64,000 bases of DNA, taken from positions 4,092,001-4,156,000 of the forward strand of contig JANFAH010000002.1 in the NCBI GenBank assembly GCA_024663395.1, given 5' to 3'. The notes below the pieces were generated by a model. It saw only the letters and a program-made list of their open reading frames with translations. It had not been told where the DNA came from and did not search any database. Below, piece by piece: positions 34,318 to 45,436 of this stretch. The number at the start of each line of letters is the position of its first letter. Within the stretch, counting starts at the first letter, position 1. Origin of the DNA: Pisolithus tinctorius (taxonomy: Eukaryota > Basidiomycota > Agaricomycetes > Boletales > Pisolithaceae). Both the position numbers and the translations under genes were made by a program.

Positions 34318-37300
34318 GTTGATCCCATCCGTGCAGAAGTCCACCTCAACGCATCCGCTCTTTCCGACCCTAATTCTCTTCTTCCAATTATTTCTCTTCC
34401 TGATTTCTCCGTAGATACTTTCCCCACTCTGGTCGACTCAGGCTCTTCGCACTGTTTCGTTGACCCCTCTTTAGTTAAAAAATATAAAATCCCAACAAAA
34501 AATGTCTCTCCGCCTATTCCTCTCTGACTGTTTGATGGTACTAGTAATACTGCCATTTCCCAAGTAGTAGATTTCTCCATCTGCTTTGCCTCTGGTGATG
34601 TCACATCTGTTTCCTGTTATGTAACTCCGTTGGATTCCGCCTGTTCATTGGTCTTGGGACACAACTGGCTCACCTGCTACAATCCATCGATTGACTGGGT
34701 ATTGAGCAGTATCTCGTTCCAACCATCGATACAAAGAATGCCGACGCCCTTGGTGCCTCCGTCACCTTCTGTTGTGACTTCTGCTTCAGTACCGACACCC
34801 TCCGCTCCGTCCGCTCCTCCGACATCAGCTCCACTGCCTACTCTGACAGCTGGCTTTCCATGCACTGCTCTGCATATCTCTCTCATTGGAGCTGCAGCCT
34901 TTGTCCGTGCATGTGCCCTTCCTGGCTCCACACAGTTCCGCTTGCACCTCCGCCCAGAAGATATGAAACTCCGAGCCTCTTCAATGCCCTCTGCACCTCC
35001 TGATCTCTCTGCGGTACCCTCCGACTACCATGAGTTCGCTGATGTTTTTAGTAAAGCAAAGGCTACTGAACTCCCTCCGCACTGCAGCTTTGATTTGAAT
35101 ATAGATCTCGAAGAAGGGGCTTCTCCGCCTCTAGGAACTGTCTACTCCCTCTCTCCACCCGAGCTTGAGGCGCTCTGCACCTTCATAGATGAGCACCTCA
35201 GCTACGGTTTCATTAAACAGTCAACCTCCGCCCATGGTGCTCCTGTCCTCTTCGTTAAGAAGGATGGCTTGCTCTGCCTCTGTGTGGATTACCGAGGACT
35301 CAATAAAATCACCAAGAAAGACCGCTACCTGCTCCCTCTCATCTCCGACTTGCTTGATTCTCCGAGCCGCGCTAAAATCTACAGTAAAATTGACCTCCGC
35401 CATGCCTACCACTTAGTCTGAATCAGTGCTGGTGACGAATGGAAAACTGCCTTTCACACTCGCTATGGTTCCTATGAATGGTTGGTTATGCCCTTCGGTC
35501 TTACTAATGCGCCAGCGGCTTTCCAGCGGTTTGTTAACAGCATCTTTGCTGACATGCTCGATGTCTGCGTTGTTGTTTACCTTGATGACATCCTCATCTA
35601 CTCCCACAATGAGGAGTTGCACCGCCAACATGTAAAAGAGGTCCTCCGCCACCTCTGCCAGCATAGCCTCTTTGCTAAGCTGGAAAAGTGTGAGTTCCAC
35701 AAAGACTCTGTTGAGTACCTCGGCTATGTCCTCTCCCCATCCGGTCTGACCATGTCTGCTGATAAGGTCCAGTCCATTCGTGATTGGCCTGAACCACGCA
35801 AGGTTAAAGACATCCAGTCCTTTCTTGGGTTTGTGAACTTCTATCGTCGGTTCATCGGTAACTACTCCGACATAGTTGTTCCGCTCACCCGCCTCACTTG
35901 GAAGGGTGCTCCTTGGAGCTTCTCCGAAGAGTGCCACTCCGCTTTCCTCCGCCTTAAGACCACTTTCACCTCCGCTCCGATCCTTACTCATTGGGTGCCT
36001 GATGCCCCAGTCACAGTTGAGACCGACGCATCGGACTATGCCATTGCGGGTATCCTCTTGATTACCTGCTCCGATGGTGAACTCCGCCTGGTTGCCTTTT
36101 ACTCCCGCACACTCACTGCTCCAGAGCTCAACTATGACACTCATGATAAGGAGCTGTTGGCGATTTTTGAGGCCTTCCGCCACTGGCGACATTACTTGGA
36201 AGGCTCCGCCACCCCTGCTGACATGGTGACTGACCATAAAAACTTGGAGTATTTCTCCACCTCTAAGGTCCTAACCCGCCGTCAGGCTCGTTGGTCGGAG
36301 TACCTCTCCCAGTTCAACCTAGCCATCCGTTTCCGCCCTGGCCGCCTTGGAGCCAAGCCTGATGCACTTACCCGCCGCTGGGATGTTTACCCAAAAGAGG
36401 GGGATAAGGACTACGTGCAGGTAAACCCTCATAACCTCTGCCCTGTGTTTACCCAGGAACAGTTCGCTTCGTCCCTCCGTACTACCCACCTCTTGGCCCC
36501 TGTGCTCCGAGCCGCCATGATCTTCGATGTTGAGCAGCTCCATGCCAACATCATCTCCGCACTACCCTCCGACCCCATCTCCGCTTCCCACCTCCCAACT
36601 CTGACAGACCTCTGCTGGTCATTAGACCATGAGGGTCTCCTCCGCCTCGATGGCTGCATCTTTGTCCCCGACATTGATGGTCTCCGCCTCTGAGTGCTTC
36701 GGTTTAAACATGACCATCCGCTTGCAGGTCACTTTGGGCAGAGTCGCACTGTAGAGCTTGTTCGCCGCGAGTACGTATGGCCTAACCTCCACACTGATGT
36801 AAAAAACTACGTCAGGTCCTGCACCACTTGTGGTCGCAGCAAGGTCCCACGTCACTGCCCCTTCGGCCTACTGAAGCAGCTTCCTGTCCCTGAGAAGCCA
36901 TGGAACTCCATCTCGATGGATTTCATCAAGCATCTCCCCAACTCCACAGGCTACTCCGCCATCTTGGTTGTTGTAGACCGCCTTTCTAAACAGACCGTGT
37001 TCATTCCGACCCATGACTCCATCACCTCCGCTGACCTAGCAAAACTCTTCCTTACCCACATCTTTTCCAAGCATGGGGTACCCACTCATGTCACCTCCAA
37101 CAGGGGTCCAGAGTTTGTGTCACACTTCTTCCGCTCCCTTGGAAAGGCCTTAGATATGCGCCTTCATTTTACATCGGGCTATCACCCGGAAGGTGATGGC
37201 CAAACAGAGCGCATGAATCAGACCCTTGAGCAGTATCTCCGCACCTACTGTAACTATCAGCAAGACGATTGGTCGGAGTTACTCCCACTAGCAGAGTTTG

Positions 37301-38001
37301 CTTGTAATAATGTGCCGAGTGCTACTACTGGAGTCTCTCCCTTTTTCGCTAATAAGGGGTACCACCTGAACTTGTCGGTTTACTCTGACCGTGACCTCAC
37401 CTCTCCGAAGGCCCATAACTATGTTGTGGAGCTTTCCGCCCTGCACGACTTCCTCCACACTGAGATGGCTGCCACTCAGCTCTGCTATCAAGGTCCGGCT
37501 GATGCTAGACACATTCCGCCACCAGAGTTCAAAGTCGGTGACCAGGCTTATGTCAAGGCCAAGTACTTCCGCTCCACCCGCCCTTCGGCTAAACTTGCAG
37601 AGAAGAACTTGGGCCCCTATGCTATCATAGCTAGGCCTGGTACGCACTCTGTCACCCTCCGCTTACCTGATGCGATGCAGGCCATCCACCCTGTCTTTCA
37701 TGTGTTGCAGTTAGAGCCTGCTACTCCAAACCCCTTCCCTGATTGGCACCAACCTCCGCCTCCACCTGTTGAGGTGGATGGTGACCTTGAGTACGAGATT
37801 TCGGAGATCCTCGACTCAAAGGTGGATCGCCGCCGCTGTCATTGTCAGTTGCTGTATCTAGTCCGCTGGGCAGGCTATGAGAATACTGAAGACGAGACCT
37901 CTTGGGTGTTGGCAATGGAGTTAGAACATGCCTCCGAGTTGTTGGCTGCTTACCATGCTTGCTATCCTCATAAACCTGGACCTTACTCACCTCCATCATA
38001 G
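34280..38001 (+). pseudogene. Gypsy pol: protease, RT/RNase H, integrase, chromodomain
   Basis: One reading frame throughout, broken by TGA at 34525, 35419 and 36691. Protease: LVDSGSSHCFVD (active DSG). [17 protein letters not shown] and VVVYLDDILIYS (catalytic YLDD). RNase H: ETDASDYAIAGILL, DKELLAIFEAFRHWRHYLEG. Integrase: zinc-binding H-H-C-C region with SCTTCGRSK, then ISMDFIKHLP; the second catalytic aspartate is replaced by Asn (VTSNRGPEF), and Glu remains in GDGQTERMNQ. The chromodomain VRWAGYENTEDETSW closes it. The three stops and the Asn change each sit where a CpG would have been. Confidence 0.95.
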
Positions 38002-38032
38002 CTTTGCTATGGCCTTCAGGGGTTCAGGCCCT

Positions 38033-38045
38033 AAGGGGGGGATAC
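38033..38045 (+). other. Gypsy polypurine tract
   Basis: AAGGGGGGGATAC immediately precedes the 3' LTR start and would prime plus-strand DNA synthesis. Confidence 0.8.
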
Positions 38046-38864
38046 TGTCATGACCATGACACCAGTGTAAGCCCCTAACACCTACTCCACCCTCTTCCGA
38101 CATGTTCCCGCGCTTCTCCACCCTCCTCCGACGTGTTCCTGTGCTCCTCCGACCCTCCCGACACATCTCCACACCTCTCTGAGGTCCCCCGTCCATGTTC
38201 TGACCAACTCCGCTCAACTCCGCCCTAAGGTTGGTCACGTGGGCTGTTGGACTTGCGGCCCTGCATTCTAAATAGGGTTCCGCCCTCATGTTGGTTTTCT
38301 CCATTCTTCCGCTCCTTCGGTGTTTACCCTCTCTTCCTCGTTGTAGTAGTTTCCTTGTCTCAGTTAAGGTCCCTGTCATCCCTACCCTCTATCCCTTGTG
38401 TCGGAAGGACTCTAACCCACTATACACTTATTGGTTTACATTCCGCACTGCACCGCCCTTGACCTACATTGTATATAAGGCCATGTAGTACTCCGATGTA
38501 ATCAGTACGAATATCGAATAAAGTCCCCACCTTCGACTCCCTCTGAGTCCCCTCTGGAGTTTCGTCTCCACTTCCTCTGAGTCCACTCTGCCTCTGAAAT
38601 ACGAGGGCTGAGCTCGTGCAAGGGGGCAGCGCACTAGCTGAACCCAACGCCCTCTCATCTGACCTCTGACCTACGACCTCTGACCTCCGACTCCGACTCC
38701 AACCTCAGCCTCTGAGACTTTCCTTCATACCCCTCCGCTCACTGTTTGTCGAATATCTCGCCACCCAGTGGTCAGATTCACTTTGGACTTTGACCGCTGT
38801 ACTCCGCAGCCCAACCCGCTCCAACTCCGCCCTAAGGAGCCAGGGGTGTTGTCCGACTTTGACA
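38046..38864 (+). repeat. Gypsy 3' LTR
   Basis: 819 bp, near-identical to 32121-32934 apart from scattered transitions and small indels in the TCCGAC-type tract. It keeps the TGTCA...TGACA ends. Confidence 0.95.
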
Positions 38865-38869
38865 TGCGA

Positions 38870-39021
38870 GACACAATGAATACAATAGGCGCAAGGGCGC
38901 AAAAGTTAATTGTGCGGTTAATAGTAATGTAAAGTGTGAAAGACTTAAAATGGAAAGTAATTCTCACGTCTTGGAGCGGACATGTTTGGAAAGGACTATG
39001 TACGACTTGCCAAATCTAACA
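38870..39021 (-). repeat. Copia 3' LTR, right part
   Basis: Continues the LTR after the Gypsy insertion and its TSD. It ends ...CCAAATCTAACA next to the polypurine tract (minus strand GAGGGGGAG, just above 39021). Confidence 0.95.
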
Positions 39022-39028
39022 CTCCCCC

Positions 39029-42000
39029 TCAAGTTGGACATAGACCGAGCTCGATGGTGAAGTGTTTCACTTTGGGTGACGGCAAGGCTTTTGTCAAGGT
39101 ATTGGCAATCATATCGGTGGTCGGGCAATAGATCAAACGGATCTTGCCATTCTTGATGACCCAGCGGATAAAATGAAAATGTATGTTGATATGTTTGGTG
39201 CATGTGTGGTACTGATGGTCTTTTGTGAGCACGATAGCAGATTGATTATTGGAGAACAATGTGGTTGGCTCGACAAGTGGCCCAAATAGCTCTCCAATGA
39301 GCGACCGAAGCCATAAGGCTTCCTTGGCTGTGTGGGTAGCTGCCACATACTCACTCTCTGTCGTCGACAGCAAGATGATTTCCTGTCATTTGGAAGACCA
39401 TGATACTGCTCTGCCATCGATTAGGAATGTGTACCCAGAGACCACTCTACAGTCCTCAGCCATGCTACCATCTGCATCTGTGTATCCAACGAGCGCATTA
39501 GGTGCTCCGCCATATGTTAACCTCAAGCCTTTGGCTCCTAGAAGGTAACAATAAATTCTTCTAACTGCTTCCCAGTGGGGAATTCCAGGGTTTCTGGAGA
39601 AATGAGAGACGGTGGTCATGGCATACGAGATATCGGGATGAGTGCCGAGTGAGGTGTACATCAGCAAACTGACAGCTTCGCAGTACAGTATGTGTTTCAT
39701 CGCAGCATATTCAGCGCTGGTAGAGGGTGACTGACCCAAGTGAAGCTTTGTACTAGGTTCCATGGGGTTTGATACGGGCTTCAACTCATCGAAACCAAAA
39801 TGGCATATGATTGATTCAATGTAGGGTCACTGGCACAGTGAGATAGTGCATTCATCTCGATTTCTGGTGACCTCTATCCCAAGCAACCAATGGAGCTCGC
39901 CAAGGTCAGTTATCTCAATGTACTTTCCAATGTCCCTTTTGAACTCATCGATCTCGCTTAGGAGTGTAGTGGCAATGGTACAGTTGTCGACATGTACGAT
40001 GATGATCATGAGCTCACTGGTGCTGCAACATTGGAAGTATACGGCTTGGTCAATGGAGCATTGGGTAAATTTTAGCTTGTCTACTAATATCTCCACTAGT
40101 CTTTGGTACCAGCAGCAACCACTTTGCTTTAGGCCATACAGCATTTTGTGAAGATGGCAGACTTTGCACAGATGATCAGCAGATTCGAATCCGGGAGGCT
40201 GGCACATGTAGATGATTTCATCGTCGGTGAGTGTGCTGTTTAGATATGCCCCTTTGATGTCAATCTGATGGAGTTCTAGATTGGAGTGAGCGGCCATCAC
40301 GAGTACAACACAGATGGATGCAAGGGTTGCTACAGGTGTGAATGTGTTGAAGTAGTCAACTCCTTCAACCTGTGAAAAGCCTTGGGCAACAAGTCTAGCT
40401 TTGTATCGCACAACGTTCCCAGCGGCATCCTTCTTAGTGCAGAAAACCCACTTTGAACCTACAACATTGGCACTGGGAGGTAAGTCAACAAGTTCCCAGG
40501 TGCCTGCATCATTCAGCATGTTTAGCTCTTCTTTGATCCCTTCTTCCCATTGTGGCCAGTCAGGGCAATGGCAGGCTTCAGCTAGCGAACTGGGCTCAAG
40601 GGCTTCAGTCTCGGTGGTGACCTCATCCATAGCCATAGCGAGGTCAATGCAACATAGATTGTCATTGGAGTTTTCAATGATGGACGTGAGTAGGGCAGTG
40701 GCTTCTTCCTCCCCCTCAAGTCTGATGGGGTTGGAACATTCTTTGACAATGGTAGGTAGCTGAACTCCCTTAGGTATCTCTGGTGTGCTGCAATGGTTAG
40801 TACTTCCTTTGCCAGTGAGGATTTCTGCGAGGCGCTGGCTAGGCCTTCGGATTCGCTTTGTAACAGGTGGATTGGCTGGAGGTGGTGAGGGTGTTGGTTG
40901 AGCTGGGGTAGTTTGTGGAGAGGGTGGGACTGCTTTTGTCTCTTTGACAGGAGCTGGAGGCATTAGCATCGTGTTTGGTAAGTTGTCATCTTCTTCCTCC
41001 CCCTCACGAGGTAACAACTCAGCTGAGGAGGGGTTCCAATATACATTCCTCTTGATGGTGACTGACTTCCTTTTGGGCCAGTATATGCGACAGCCATTGG
41101 GGCTGTTATCATCAATCCCAATCCATTGTCCCTCCACAACATGCCCTCCAAGTTTAGTCCCACCTTCAACTCGTACCCAGACACTTGAGCCCCATACACA
41201 GACTTGACTAAGATCTGGTTTCTTTCCAGTAGCGGCTTCAAGTGGCGTTCCACTGTCAAGTGCTTTGGTGGGAGTCCTGTTCTTCAACCAGACAGTGTGC
41301 CATACTGCCTCACCCCACAGGGCGCAAGGCAAACTGCTTTCGTGCAACATAGTGCAGACTCTCTCTAACAAGGTGTGGTTGAGACACTCAGCGATCCCAT
41401 TATGCTGTGGGGTGTCATGCATGGTGAGTTTTTGCTTTGTACTGGCCGCTGTAAGATACATCATGAATTCTTTTCCTAGATATTCACCACCTCAATCTGA
41501 GTGAAGGATTTTTACATGAGTGTTGTGCTGAGTGCGACACAAGGCTTCGAAGTTCTTGTATGCGGTGAAGGCTTTGCTTTTCTGGCGAAGGAGGTGGATG
41601 TAGGTGAGTTGTGTTTTGTCATCAGTGAAGGTAATGTAGTAATGTCATCCACTGAGAGTTTCCACAGGTGTGGGTCCCCAGAGGTCAGTATGCACCTCCT
41701 CCATGAACTCTTGGGCTTGCTCTCTGGTGCATTCCTTCACAACAGGTTTTCTTGTTGCCTTTGCATATATGCAGGCTTCACAAAAGGTTGGTTCATCTTT
41801 TGATAAGTTGAACTTCAAACCTGACACGAGTCCCTTTTCAGCTAGGCTATGTGCAACAGATGGGGAGATATGTCCCATCCTACAATGGAGTTCCATTATA
41901 GTTACAGTTTTGGCTGCTGCATTCATGCTGTCACAATCGTTACTGTGGACGATGTGGTAGAGTCTGGCTTTGGATTTAGGAATGCGACCAATGACGTCGT

Positions 42001-42590
42001 CAGTCTGGTTTTTGATTGTACAAGCACCTTCAGTGAAGGTGATTGAGTAACCCAGCTGGTCAAGGCAACTGACAGACACGAGGGTATATCCAACCTCTGG
42101 TGAGTACAGTACTTCAGTGAGTTGTAGTTTGGTCATGTCATACCTGTTTGGCACTTCTATGACCAGTTCCCCAATAGCTGTGGTGTCGAAAAGCTGTTTG
42201 TTGGTGGCTGAGAATGATCTGGGTGGTATGCTGGTCAACACTTTGAATCTCTCCTTGTAAGGGGAGATATGTTGAGTGGATCTGGAGTCATAAAGCTCAA
42301 CAATGGGCGTGCTGATAGGGCTATCATTTATGAGGTTTGCGAATTCTGGGGAGGTGTTGGTTGGTTGGATGGGGTTCATGGTGTCATTTTGGGGTAAGTC
42401 CTCATCATCTGCATCCTCCATTTTGCTGAACCAGTCATCATCAGTAGCAATGAAGCAGCGTCAATCATTGTCATCATCATCTGATGACATGCTTAATAGT
42501 TCAGGGAGCAGGACTTCATCGTCGAGTTCCTCCAGGGTGTGCACTGAAAAGGCGCCCTCTTCATCAGAATCAAACATTATGGCGTGTGCA
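39029..42590 (-). pseudogene. Copia pol: protease, integrase, RT, RNase H
   Basis: Read leftwards from 42590. Protease region ELYDSRSTQHISPYKERF has DSR instead of the usual DSG. GAG-pre-integrase: RLYHIVHSND, MELHCRMGHISPSVAHSL, FCEACIYAKATRKPV. Integrase: VHTDLWGP, TFTDD, and a TGA at 41494-41492 inside the expected SDxGGEY; QHNGIAECLN follows. RT: GSKWVFCTKKDAAGNVVRYK, LHQIDIKGAYLNSTL, MLYGLKQSGCCWYQ, and VHVDN where VDD is normal. RNase H: STTESEYVAATHTAKEALWL, KHINIHFHFI. Further stops occur at 41645-41647, about 39827 and 39386. It is inactive, with several breaks of the CGA-to-TGA kind. Confidence 0.93.
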
Positions 42591-44445
42591 GTGTGAGTCA
42601 AAGTGTGGAAAGCTGGTGTAAACCAAACAAATCCAACACCAAAGACAAATACAAGTGAGTGGTGGTTTACCTCTGCAGAACCTGGAGTGCAGAAAACCTA
42701 AAATGTGTGGGGGAAACTTTGATGGCAGGTGCTCCTAGTGCAAGTCGACAATGAGTTATGCAGGAGAAGACAAGCAAGTGATGATTGGATGGGGGATGCT
42801 GAACAGAGTGAAGGTGTTCAGCTGAAAGGACTTGGGATGAAGGACTTTGATAAGACATGCTCCTGGCACAAGTCGATGATGAGTTACACAGGAGTGGATG
42901 GATGACTAAACAAGAGGTTGCTGACTAAGCACTGATGATACTGCTGATGACAAATAGAGGTAGATAGACCCTTGATGGAGCCTCAACTACCAATGATATA
43001 AATGAAGACAGATAGACTCTTCCAAATGAGCCTCAACTGTCGACGACAAGATATGCTGAGCTGAGCTGACTTCTGGATTGATTCTGAATTGCTTCTTGGT
43101 AGCTAAGTACATGGGGGTTTATATACTGTGGGGGGGAGCACAGCTTGTGACAAACAAGGCACAAACACTTGGTAAGTAATGAGTAAGGACTGAGTAATCA
43201 TGATGAGTAAGCAAGAAATGAAAAGTAAGCAAGCAAAGAGGATTGGTAAGTATTGGCAATGAACGAGTCAAGGATAGTCAAAATATCACAAAATGAGTCA
43301 AATAGAATCAGAAACTGAGTAAGCATACTGATATCACATTAGGGGGTGGCAATGCAAGTTAGATCTTGGTGGAGACATCTCTAGATCCAAAGATGGCATG
43401 ACAGATGGACGGTGTTTCCAGATATGGAAGTATTAATTCCAGAATTGAAGGGCATGAGTCAGGTGTCAAAGGGGGCTAGGGCATTGGGGGTCTGTGGGGC
43501 AATGAGAGCATATGCGATCACATCTCCCACCCTTCCATCCTCTCAGTGAAGTTAACAAAAACTTCATGAACAGGGCTCTGATGGAGGAGGAGGAGAAGGG
43601 GGGATGTCTTCTGCTGGATCTTGCAGTAAGAAGGCAAGATGCATGTCATACTTGTCATGAATGCGATCAGGGAGGCTGGAGGACAGTAGATTATACTGCA
43701 GCTGTCACAATGTGGGAAAAATGATGGATGAGACTGGAATAAAGACAGTGCAGGGAGCAGGGAGGAAGGATCCATATGCTTCATCAACTGGGGAGACTGA
43801 AACGACCACATAAGACCTTTCTAACCGAGTGACAGACCTGAGGCGACCAAAGAACGTCCTTCTGGAAGTCATACTGACAAGGAGAACATGCTGACCAAGC
43901 TGCATGGGATGAGACAGGGCTGACAATGACAGGATGAACCAGGGGGCTTCAGGATGGAAGCTGGTGGGAATGCCTGGCAGATATACATAGCCACTGTCTC
44001 TGGCAAATGAGACAAGTGAGATGATTGACGAAGAGGTGGCCATGATTGATGGACTTTGCAAAATGAGCGTCTGATGGATGGAGTGCTGTAGAAATGTGCA
44101 GGGTGTGAGGATCCTCTCCAAATTTGGAAGGAAGAATTGTGGGGCTGAGCACTTTAAGTGAGTGTGGGAATGGAGTCGATATCTTTGGAAATGGTGGAGA
44201 TATGATGAAAACCAGAATGCCATACACAGGTGCTAAAAACCTTTAATGTGCACTTAACTCGCTTCCTCTTTTCTCTTTAGCACTGATGACTCATTCTTGT
44301 GCGAAGGATGACTGTTAATGTCTGACAGTCTTTCTATGCATGAGGCCTTTAGTCTTCATCTGCATGCTTGGGCATTGTGCACAACTCGTTGATGAGTTAG
44401 GCAGAGTCAGCTGTAACCATGTCCACAACACCTTTGGTGTGTGAC
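42591..44445. mobile_element. unclassified 1.8-kb element, copy C (inside Copia)
   Basis: 1,855 bp, with the same termini as copy A. It splits the Copia polyprotein between the zinc knuckle (ends KKKETPPAVTKGS) and the acidic linker before protease (AIMFDSDEEGAFSVHTLEEL). No convincing TSD is seen here (left TGTGCA, right AGCGGA). It is the longest copy and includes sequence missing from copy A. Its insertion into Copia shows that the family was mobile, or was moved, after the Copia element arrived. Confidence 0.7.
43705..44223 (-). CDS. conserved ORF of the 1.8-kb element, copy C
   Basis: 172 codons beginning MAFWFSSYLHHFQRYRLHSH, with VLLVSMTSRRTFFGRLRSVT and SYVVVSVSPVDEAYGSFLPA as in copy A. 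A stop now truncates it after FPTL, but the homologous sequence continues in other frames or after that stop. The protein family is unknown to me. A plausible 3' splice site (TTTTCTCTTTAG) occurs near 44.27 kb on the opposite strand and is not part of this gene. Confidence 0.35.
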   Translation of the reverse strand: MAFWFSSYLHHFQRYRLHSHTHLKCSAPQFFLPNLERILTPCTFLQHSIHQTLILQSPSIMATSSSIISLVSFARDSGYVYLPGIPTSFHPEAPWFILSLSALSHPMQLGQHVLLVSMTSRRTFFGRLRSVTRLERSYVVVSVSPVDEAYGSFLPAPCTVFIPVSSIIFPTL

Positions 44446-45357
44446 AGCGGATCCCTTTGTAACGGCAGGTGGAGTTTCCTTCTTTTTATCAGGGTTGGGA
44501 CACTGAGCTTTATAGTGCTCCCTCAAGCCACAGTTCCAGCAGGGTCCACGCTGGCGAGTGTGCCCTCTGGAGCTTCCCCCTCATCCTCCATTTCTTCCAT
44601 TTCCCCACCCCCAACTGGGGTAAGTCCTGGGGGTCAAAGCCAGGGCTTCATCGCCATCATGAGCCTTCTGTTTCATTCATGAGTTACAAGTCTCTTTATG
44701 GCCTCGCCATTCTGACTCTTCAATGATCAGGGAGATAAGGATGTCGGGGTCAATGGTCTGTGTCAGACTGTACAGGCGGGCTGTTGCTAGCTGTCCAGAC
44801 ATGAAGCTGGCGAGGTACTTAGGCAATGATTGGATAATGGTCAAGTGGTAATCCTTTTCTTTGATCTGTACACCAACGGCAGCTAACTCGTCTCTCTTCA
44901 TACACAGATCATCCAAGAACTGGCGGACATCACCATTGACAGGGCACTGCAACTTCAAAAACTTGGTGTGAAGGTCAGTCTGTGCGTAAGTACCCTTTTC
45001 TGTGTACTTGCGAACGATCTCATTCCACATAGCCATGACACTGTTAAGGCCACACACCTGGAGGGCAGTAGAATTGGGAATCCATTGGGTAAGTAAGTGT
45101 TTTGCCATATTTTCACTTTTCTGCCACTTAGCAAGCTCGTCAGCATCAGGAGGAGTTACAGTTACAAATCCATCCTGATCGGTGGAAGTCGAGCTGACAG
45201 GGCAAGGGGAGGTGCCATCGAAATGGGACCATAGTTCTTTGGCTTTGACAGCAGTCTGGAAGTGAAGGGAAAAGATTGCCCAGTTCATGCCTTTGATGTT
45301 GAGCTTCGGAACATTGCCTGGGAGTGTGTCAGTGGTGATGGGGATAGAGGTGATCAT
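44446..45357 (-). pseudogene. Copia gag with zinc knuckle, in-frame stops
   Basis: The first ATG of the frame is at 45357 (MITSIPITTDTLPGNVPKLN). The Gag-like body has LNIKGMNWAIFSLHFQTAVK, MAMWNEIVRKYTEKG, LHTKFLKLQCPVNGDVRQFL, typical of Copia UBN2-type Gag. TGA at 44679-44677 and at 44583-44581 interrupt it; each fits a former CGA (arginine) codon. The zinc knuckle CWNCGLREHYKAQC follows at about 44540. The frame is then cut by copy C of the 1.8-kb element. Confidence 0.88.
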
Positions 45358-45436
45358 TGAGAGCTTGATTTGGCAGCGAGAATATTGAAACAAAGGTGAG
45401 ACGTTTGTAGGCTATTGGAGCTCAGGGCTTGTAACC

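Larger units (their letters stand above)
32121..38864 (+). mobile_element. Ty3/Gypsy chromodomain retrotransposon
   Basis: Bounded by LTRs of 814 and 819 bp with TGTCA...TGACA ends (the left copy reads TATCA). Flanked by TGCAA (32116-32120) and TGCGA (38865-38869), a 5-bp TSD differing at one CpG. The intact Copia LTR at 45437-45903 supplies the empty site (AAGTGCAAGACAC). Gene order gag, protease, RT/RNase H, integrase and chromodomain is typical of chromoviruses, which target heterochromatin; landing inside another retroelement fits that. Five in-frame TGA codons interrupt the two frames. Confidence 0.97.

Noticed and set aside
35413..36237. 274-codon minus-strand ORF opposite the Gypsy RT
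   Set aside because: Antisense shadow of the conserved RT/RNase H frame.
42581..44455. 9-10-bp target-site duplication around copy C
   Set aside because: The flanks GGCGTGTGCA and AGCGGATCCC do not match, so a TSD is claimed only for copy A.
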